Assembly: GCF_000247695.1 (NCBI RefSeq)
Contig: NW_004624776.1
Coordinates: forward strand, 15,146,344 to 15,210,343
Origin: Heterocephalus glaber
Taxonomy: Eukaryota > Chordata > Mammalia > Rodentia > Bathyergidae
Length of the DNA stretch: 64,000 bases
Reading direction: 5' to 3'
The notes beneath the pieces were generated by a model that searched no databases, was not told the origin of the DNA, and saw nothing but the letters and a program-made list of their open reading frames with translations. Made by a program: the position numbers and the translations under genes. The first letter of the stretch is position 1; every line of letters starts with the position of its first letter. Below, one piece after another: positions 59,081-64,000 of this stretch.

Positions 59081-60100
59081 TGTAACATGCAAAATCATTT
59101 ATAGAACATCATATTTGATAATGATAATTAATGGCTGTATTTATGTATTTACTATACTATATTTTTAGAGTATACTCCTTGTACTTATAAAAACAAGTTT
59201 ACCATAAACAGTATGCCTTGTCTTGGTGGCAGTAGCCATGTGTATCTGATGTTCACCAGATCTCTCAATTCAAGAGACCACACAGAGTACAAGCCTGTGT
59301 CCTTGGGTTTGCATAAGGTCAGTCTAATTCTCAGGATAGATCTCTATTTTTGTGCAGCACTTCAAGATATCTCCGCTGTGGTATATTTTTCTAAAGATAT
59401 TTAAATAATTCTGAAGAGCCAAGGCTAAGAAGAAGAAAGCCTCTGAAAAGAAGAACAGGTATCTCCATAACACAGGTCTTGGTGTCAAAGAGGGGTCCCT
59501 GGTGGAAAGGCCCATGGTTAATACTCCAGGCTTGGAGTTTGAAGAATGTAGAAGGTTCTACTCAGGAACAGGAACAAGCCAGAAGGAGAAGACAGCTTAC
59601 TAGTCTGCAGTGCTTTTGGGCATCAATTTATTCTCCAAATGAACTTAATAAAAATGATCATCACTCCTTTGAGGAGGAAAGAGCAGATGTTTGCTGAAGG
59701 AAGCAAAATCACCAGGCAACTGTAAAAGTTTCTAAGCATACAATTTTATATTCAATCAGAAATTTCTAGAAGCACTGAGAAAACACATAACTAAATTTAA
59801 AAGACAAATTAAACAAAATAAATAGTGTTATAGGTGACCTAAACATCAAAGTTGAGTACAGAGACTTTTAAATACTTCTGGTTACTATAATAAAAACAAA
59901 AACAAAAATACAAAGAAACAGATTAAAGGTTGCAAAATTTTAATAGAATGTAAAAATTAAGTAGAGGTCCTAGAAAAGAAAGAAAAGCACGATGTCTGGA
60001 ATTGGTAATCAACAAAGCACAATATCATCTGGAATTGGTAATCAGTAGTTGAAGAGGAGACAGGATTGATGCTGCATGACAGATCAGTAGGAAGTTGCTC
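59081..60100. other. Unassigned AT-rich sequence with an imperfect tandem duplication
   Basis: An imperfect duplication (59985-60014 and 60015-60047) carries 'tctggaattggtaatca' twice. The part from about 59700 may already be the 5' side of the L1M that follows. No gene. Confidence 0.4.
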
Positions 60101-61750
60101 TTAATCATAGAAGGGAACTGAATCAGAGAGGAAAAATACAAAAAATAAAGAAAACTGTCAGAAATCCATAAAACCCCAGTCACCAATTCTTTCTACATGG
60201 ACCTTTGGGAGACACATATTCAGAAGAAAGAATAGACTTTAAGGTAAAAAGAGTTCATAGAGTTTCACAGATGCAAAGAAGGATATTTTTCTATGATTAA
60301 AGGAAAATATAATAATTCTAACTGCCAATATGCCAATTCATATTGTAATTATATAAAACATAAATGAGTAAATAATAAATAACATAAATGAAATAAAGTA
60401 TAAAATAAGTAAATTTAAGTAACATGGAAGTTAAAAGAAATACAGGCAAATCTGTAATTATATCAGCAGATTTTAACATATTTCTCAATAGATAATAAAT
60501 AAAGAATGGAAGGAAAACAGGAGACCAAAAATTGAGGCACTATCAACATACTAATTTTAATACAAAGAATACTACAACTAACAATGATGGAATAAAACTA
60601 CAATAGTATGTGTAAATTTGCCAGATCTGACAGTAATAAGTTTTAAAAGATTGAAATATTGAAATTAGCAGTATGCTCTCTTCCCCCCTTGTAAATAAAT
60701 CAGTCACTAATCAAACAACAAGTATGCAATCTCCAACTGGTTGGAGAATAAAGAAAAAGCTTCTAAAGACTACTGCCTCCATGTAGAAATCAAAATGGTA
60801 ATTAGAAAATACTTTTAACTGATGATATACAAATTAGTATCAAAACATGTGGGACACAGGTAAAGTAATACTTGGGAATATAGAGTCTTAAAGAATTAAG
60901 ACCCAATTCAAAAATGGGTACAAACCATAACATTATACCCTTAGCCCCTAAAAGACCATGTGCATCCCTTTATCTAGTTATAAACCATTACAATTGAAAA
61001 AATGTTCATTCTCTCCAAATTAATATTCAGACTCCACACATTTTCTATTAGTCTCAGCAGATTTTGTGAAAGCATGCGAAGTAGTTATTAAACCACATGC
61101 AGAAATTCAACAAACCAAGGATAGCCAGGGCAGTTTTGAGGAAGAAAACAAAGCTGAAAGACTTACACAGTTAAAATGAAAACAAGAAAGCAACAAGTTA
61201 CAGGGAAGAACTTACCCACTGCTGGTGGAAGTGTAAATTTTACAGTCTCTGCAAAACTGTTTTATGCTATCTACTAAGTGTGATTGTACACATACCTTAT
61301 GTCCCGGGAATTATAGTTCTAGAAAATTTTCTAGACTATGGACAATAAAAACCATATATGTTTATTATGTGATGTATTAAATTTCACAGTGGCATTATGC
61401 ATAATAACCTGGACTTGGAATCCTAACGCCCATCAATAAGATATTGGATGAATAAATTATAGTATGCATAGAATAGAATGCTGTATATACAGCAGTGAAT
61501 ACAAACTATTGCTAAATGAAAAAATGTGTCAGACCTTAAAAAAATCTCAAACACAAAAGTCTATAATTGCATGTCTATGCAGTTATTAAACAGATAAAAT
61601 AAGATGTTAGAAATCACCAAAGTGGTTACACTGTGGGTAGCAAACAAAGTAAAACATGAGGAGGGATTTTGGGGAGTTTATAATGTTGATTCTATTTCTG
61701 AACCTTGGCATTAATACATAAAATCCTTCATTTTCTAAAGCTTAATCAAG
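60100..61750 (+). mobile_element. L1M LINE, internally deleted ORF2 remnant
   Basis: Pieces of L1 ORF2 occur in the correct order: endonuclease region ('agactttaaggtaaaaagag...gatgcaaagaaggatatttttctatgattaaagg', 'atctgtaattatatcagcagattttaacatatttctcaatag'), mid-ORF2 ('gtagaaatcaaaatggtaattagaaaatacttttaac', 'aaacatgtgggacacaggtaaagtaat'), reverse-transcriptase side ('accacatgcagaaattcaa...gatagccagggcag'), and C-terminal side ('cccactgctggtggaagtgtaaattttacag', 'gtggcattatgcataataacctggacttggaa', 'gcccatcaataagatattggatgaataaatta'). Much of ORF2 is missing between 60900 and 61000. No open frame remains. Confidence 0.78.
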
Positions 61751-61907
61751 CCTTATAGCTCCACAGGCTAAGGCAGGAGGGTCTCATGTTTGAGTCCAGG
61801 TTGGACAAACTATTAACTTAGCAAGACTTTATCTCAAAATGAAGAACTGGAAATGTAGCTTGATGGAAAGTCCTAGTTCAATCTCCAGTACCCCCAAAAA
61901 ATTTTTA
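61751..61907 (+). mobile_element. Composite B1 + ID-like SINE (MEN/B4-like)
   Basis: B1 half 'ccttatagctccacaggctaaggcaggagggtctcatgtttgagtccaggttggac...aacttagcaagactttatctcaaaat', then ID half 'gaactggaaatgtagcttgatggaaagtcctagttcaatctccagtaccccc'. Older than the copy at 54588 but with the same order. Confidence 0.82.
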
Positions 61908-62863
61908 AATGGGAAAGGGCATAAAGAACTCTGTCCTGAAGTGAAATAGACTGTTTTGACTTCAACTGTTGTGCAAAGCAAAAGTATGAGAAGCAGATGC
62001 AATTAGAAGCATCTAGCCTGACTTCATCCAGCCATAATAAGTGTTTCAGTAGCAGAACTTGACCATAATAAGTACTTTTGCAGGCTCAAAGCCAAACCCA
62101 GATAAGCCTCAGTCAGACTTTGTCCAATTTCTTAATTCAAAAATGCAGTATTCATTTTAAAGGCTAATTTTAGCCATCCTGTTAAGTTTTTGTTGCACTG
62201 GCCTGTGCTATTCACTTTTCTCAGTGTTTACTAATCCTTGAAAATAACTGAAAGCAACATTACAGAAGCATGAAATGAGTTTTTAAATATTTCCCTTTAT
62301 TTGAAGTGGGCTTCAAAATTGTATTTGATCCTCCTGAGTAGATTATCTGTTTGGGTTTTTTGACCTCTCTTATTCCTTCACTTTAACTTTACAAAGTCTC
62401 ATATAGTGTTCTTAAAAATAATTGTAAGAAGTAGTTGTTGCTAATTACATAAGTGAGATTATACAGTTCTCTATCGGTTGTCAACTAAAAAATAGATCAT
62501 TAAGCTTATCCTAAAAATTTCCTTTATTTCTTCATAGACTATCTGTTATATGTCATTCAGTTTTTAACATTTATTTGTTATACAAAAGTGATGACTATAT
62601 TCTGTGTTGAGATTGGAATAATACAGTAATAGACATATTCATGTGCATATATGTTCACACATAAACTTATGTAATAACTCCTTTTCCTCATCCCCGATTT
62701 CACTTCCCTCTCTGTGAGTCTTTTCATGGGTTGACTCACTCTATTGTATCATTTCTGAAATGACTTAATCATTTAAACTTTCAGAGTATTCAAATTCCAG
62801 AGTGTTTTATGACCGTATCATTTTCTATTTTTGTATAAAAAATAAGTATTTTTTTAAAATGTT
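61908..62863. other. Unassigned AT-rich sequence
   Basis: No recognisable gene or repeat. Confidence 0.4.
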
Positions 62864-62955
62864 GAACTCGAGGTATAGTTCAGTAGAAGAGTACAAACTC
62901 AGCACACATAAGGCTCAATTCCCAGTGTAAAACAAACAAAAAACAAAACAAAATT
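62864..62955 (+). mobile_element. ID-like SINE
   Basis: 'gaactcgaggtatagttcagtagaagagtacaaactcagcacacataaggctcaattcccagtgtaa' with an (AAAC)n tail. The A box is recognisable (TAGTTCAGTAG) and the B box worn (GCTCAATTCC). Confidence 0.75.
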
Positions 62956-62994
62956 TACCATTGTCCACTTGCTTCATAGTGGTGATTGTAACAA

Positions 62995-63098
62995 GAAATA
63001 CTTATTGTGTCTCCAACAGACAATGTAGTGAATAAGCACTTTACAGAAACCATCACTTTTATACTCCTAACAGCCTATGTGTCAAGAATACATTGTCT
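62995..63098 (+). mobile_element. MIR SINE fragment
   Basis: 'cttattgtgtctccaacagacaatgtagtgaataagcactttacagaaaccatcacttttatactcctaacagcctatgtg' follows reversed MIR ('cttactatgtgccaggcactgtgctaagcactttacatg...tttaatcctcacaacaaccctatgag'). Confidence 0.6.
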
Positions 63099-63860
63099 CC
63101 TAATATGGGATTGTCTCCAGGGAGAGGAGAGGAAATACAAGGGGTGCAATTATTAATGATGGAACTGTACTTTGAGTTTATGAAATCTGATTCCAAAATG
63201 CACCTAACCCATGACTTCATTAGCTTGATTCTCACTTGAGTTTCAATGATTCTTTCATTTGACTATCACGTTTCAGAGAAGTAAAGGATTGAAGTGGCCC
63301 TATGGCAGCCCTAAGTACTAGGTACAGTTTGCTGCTCAGGGCTACAAAGTGCCAGCATATACTTCCAATATGCTTTCCAAACAGCTGACTACAGTTTGGT
63401 AAAAGTCGTACAAAGAAGTCACACATTACTTTTTGTTGTTTAAGAAACAAAATAAGAGAACCTAAGTAGGTTTGGCCTATGGATAGCCTCTATCATAATT
63501 ATAGAAGATAGTCCTCCTGGTCTCAAATAGTTGTCTTCCCCTCATCATAATCCCACCATCCACATTTGGAATACAGTGTTTCCAAACACCCCTGAAGTCA
63601 GGTCAATGGCACGGCTCACTTTATCTAATGCAATGGAACTTAAGCAGCATGTGTCAGCTCCTGAGCTGTCTCAGAATCTCATCGAGCTTTGTTAACCATG
63701 ATCACCCTACAGACCCCTCCTGTGACAGCAGTATGACAGCTTCCCTCAAACTGAAGGCTCTGCACAGAGTTCAGAACTCCTGCCATCCCTGTTAGCCCAG
63801 GTTGGCCATATGCAGTGAACCACAAATAAAGATTTTGTTGAAGACACTTTCATTTGGACA
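63099..63860. other. Unassigned noncoding sequence
   Basis: No recognisable gene. A 72-codon minus-strand frame at 63232-63450 has no domain. Confidence 0.4.
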
Positions 63861-64000
63861 TTGGTTCTATTTTAGAATTTGAACCCTCCTCCAAGGCCCA
63901 TACATTGAAGTCTTGGTCCTAAGGTGAGATTACTGGGAGGCGATGGAGCTTCTAAGTATTAGGGCTGTGCAGGAGGTCCCTAGGAATTGGGGACACTACC
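63861..64000 (+). mobile_element. MaLR LTR, 5' part, cut by the window end
   Basis: 'ttggttctattttagaatttgaaccctcctccaaggcccatacattgaagtcttggtcctaaggtgagattactgggaggcgatggagc' is the start of a MaLR LTR ('gatttggaatgtcccccaaaggcccatgtgttgaaggcttggtccc...gaggtgatgg'). It continues beyond the window. Confidence 0.7.

Noticed and set aside
1..64000. Possible protein-coding gene, CRISPR array, bacterial operon or phage-like system
   Set aside because: The longest open frames are 138-140 codons, most shorter ones fall in repeats, and no frame shows a recognisable domain apart from the L1 ORFs. No regularly spaced direct repeats with unique spacers exist.

Overview
The window looks like AT-rich, gene-empty nuclear DNA of a placental mammal, almost certainly a rodent. 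The evidence is B1-type (7SL-derived) SINEs at 43.99-44.14 kb (-) and 48.84-48.99 kb (+), tRNA-derived ID-like SINEs, composite B1+ID SINEs, and at least eight rodent-style MaLR LTRs. These sit on a background of old mammal-wide repeats (L1M, L2, MIR, MLT1, Tigger, hAT-type). The B1+ID composites resemble elements known from squirrel-related rodents, but the species cannot be named from what I can see. I found no protein-coding exon, functional RNA gene, CpG island, CRISPR array or bacterial-type operon. The longest open frames (138-140 codons) match no family I recognise. The window is best read as intergenic desert or the inside of a very large intron.

Layout. 0-3.1 kb: 5' half of a LINE-1 on the minus strand (ORF2 start, broken ORF1, GC-richer 5' region with degenerate ~75-bp repeats), then an older L1 ORF2 fragment and an MLT1 LTR. 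3.1-13.3 kb: mostly unique AT-rich sequence with L2 pieces, two ID-like SINEs, a DNA-transposon relic and a plus-strand L1M 3' segment. 13.4-14.1 kb: MaLR LTR and L1 3' end, both minus. 14-24.5 kb: old MIR/L2 pieces, a MaLR LTR, MER5A-like and MER2/Tigger-like fragments, a CTCCCT microsatellite next to a composite SINE, and a young ID-like SINE with a perfect 15-bp target-site duplication. 25-35 kb: MIR, a MaLR LTR interrupted by foreign sequence, L1M, DNA-transposon pieces, an MLT1 LTR and a 35-nt fragment of U2 snRNA. 35-43 kb: mostly unique sequence with simple repeats. 43.6-51.4 kb: dense repeats (L1 3' ends, B1s, MaLR and MLT1 LTRs, including an L1 3' end nested in an LTR). 51.4-64 kb: two copies of the same ancient L1M 3'-UTR, composite SINEs, another MaLR LTR, a deleted L1M, and an LTR cut by the window end.

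Nothing here works as a pathway. The content records retrotransposition. The more informative observations are the U2 snRNA fragment flanked by a near-perfect duplication, the repeated 5' region of the L1, the L1-in-LTR nesting with a matching 9-bp duplication, and the recent SINE. Family names are assigned by reading alone and should be confirmed with RepeatMasker.
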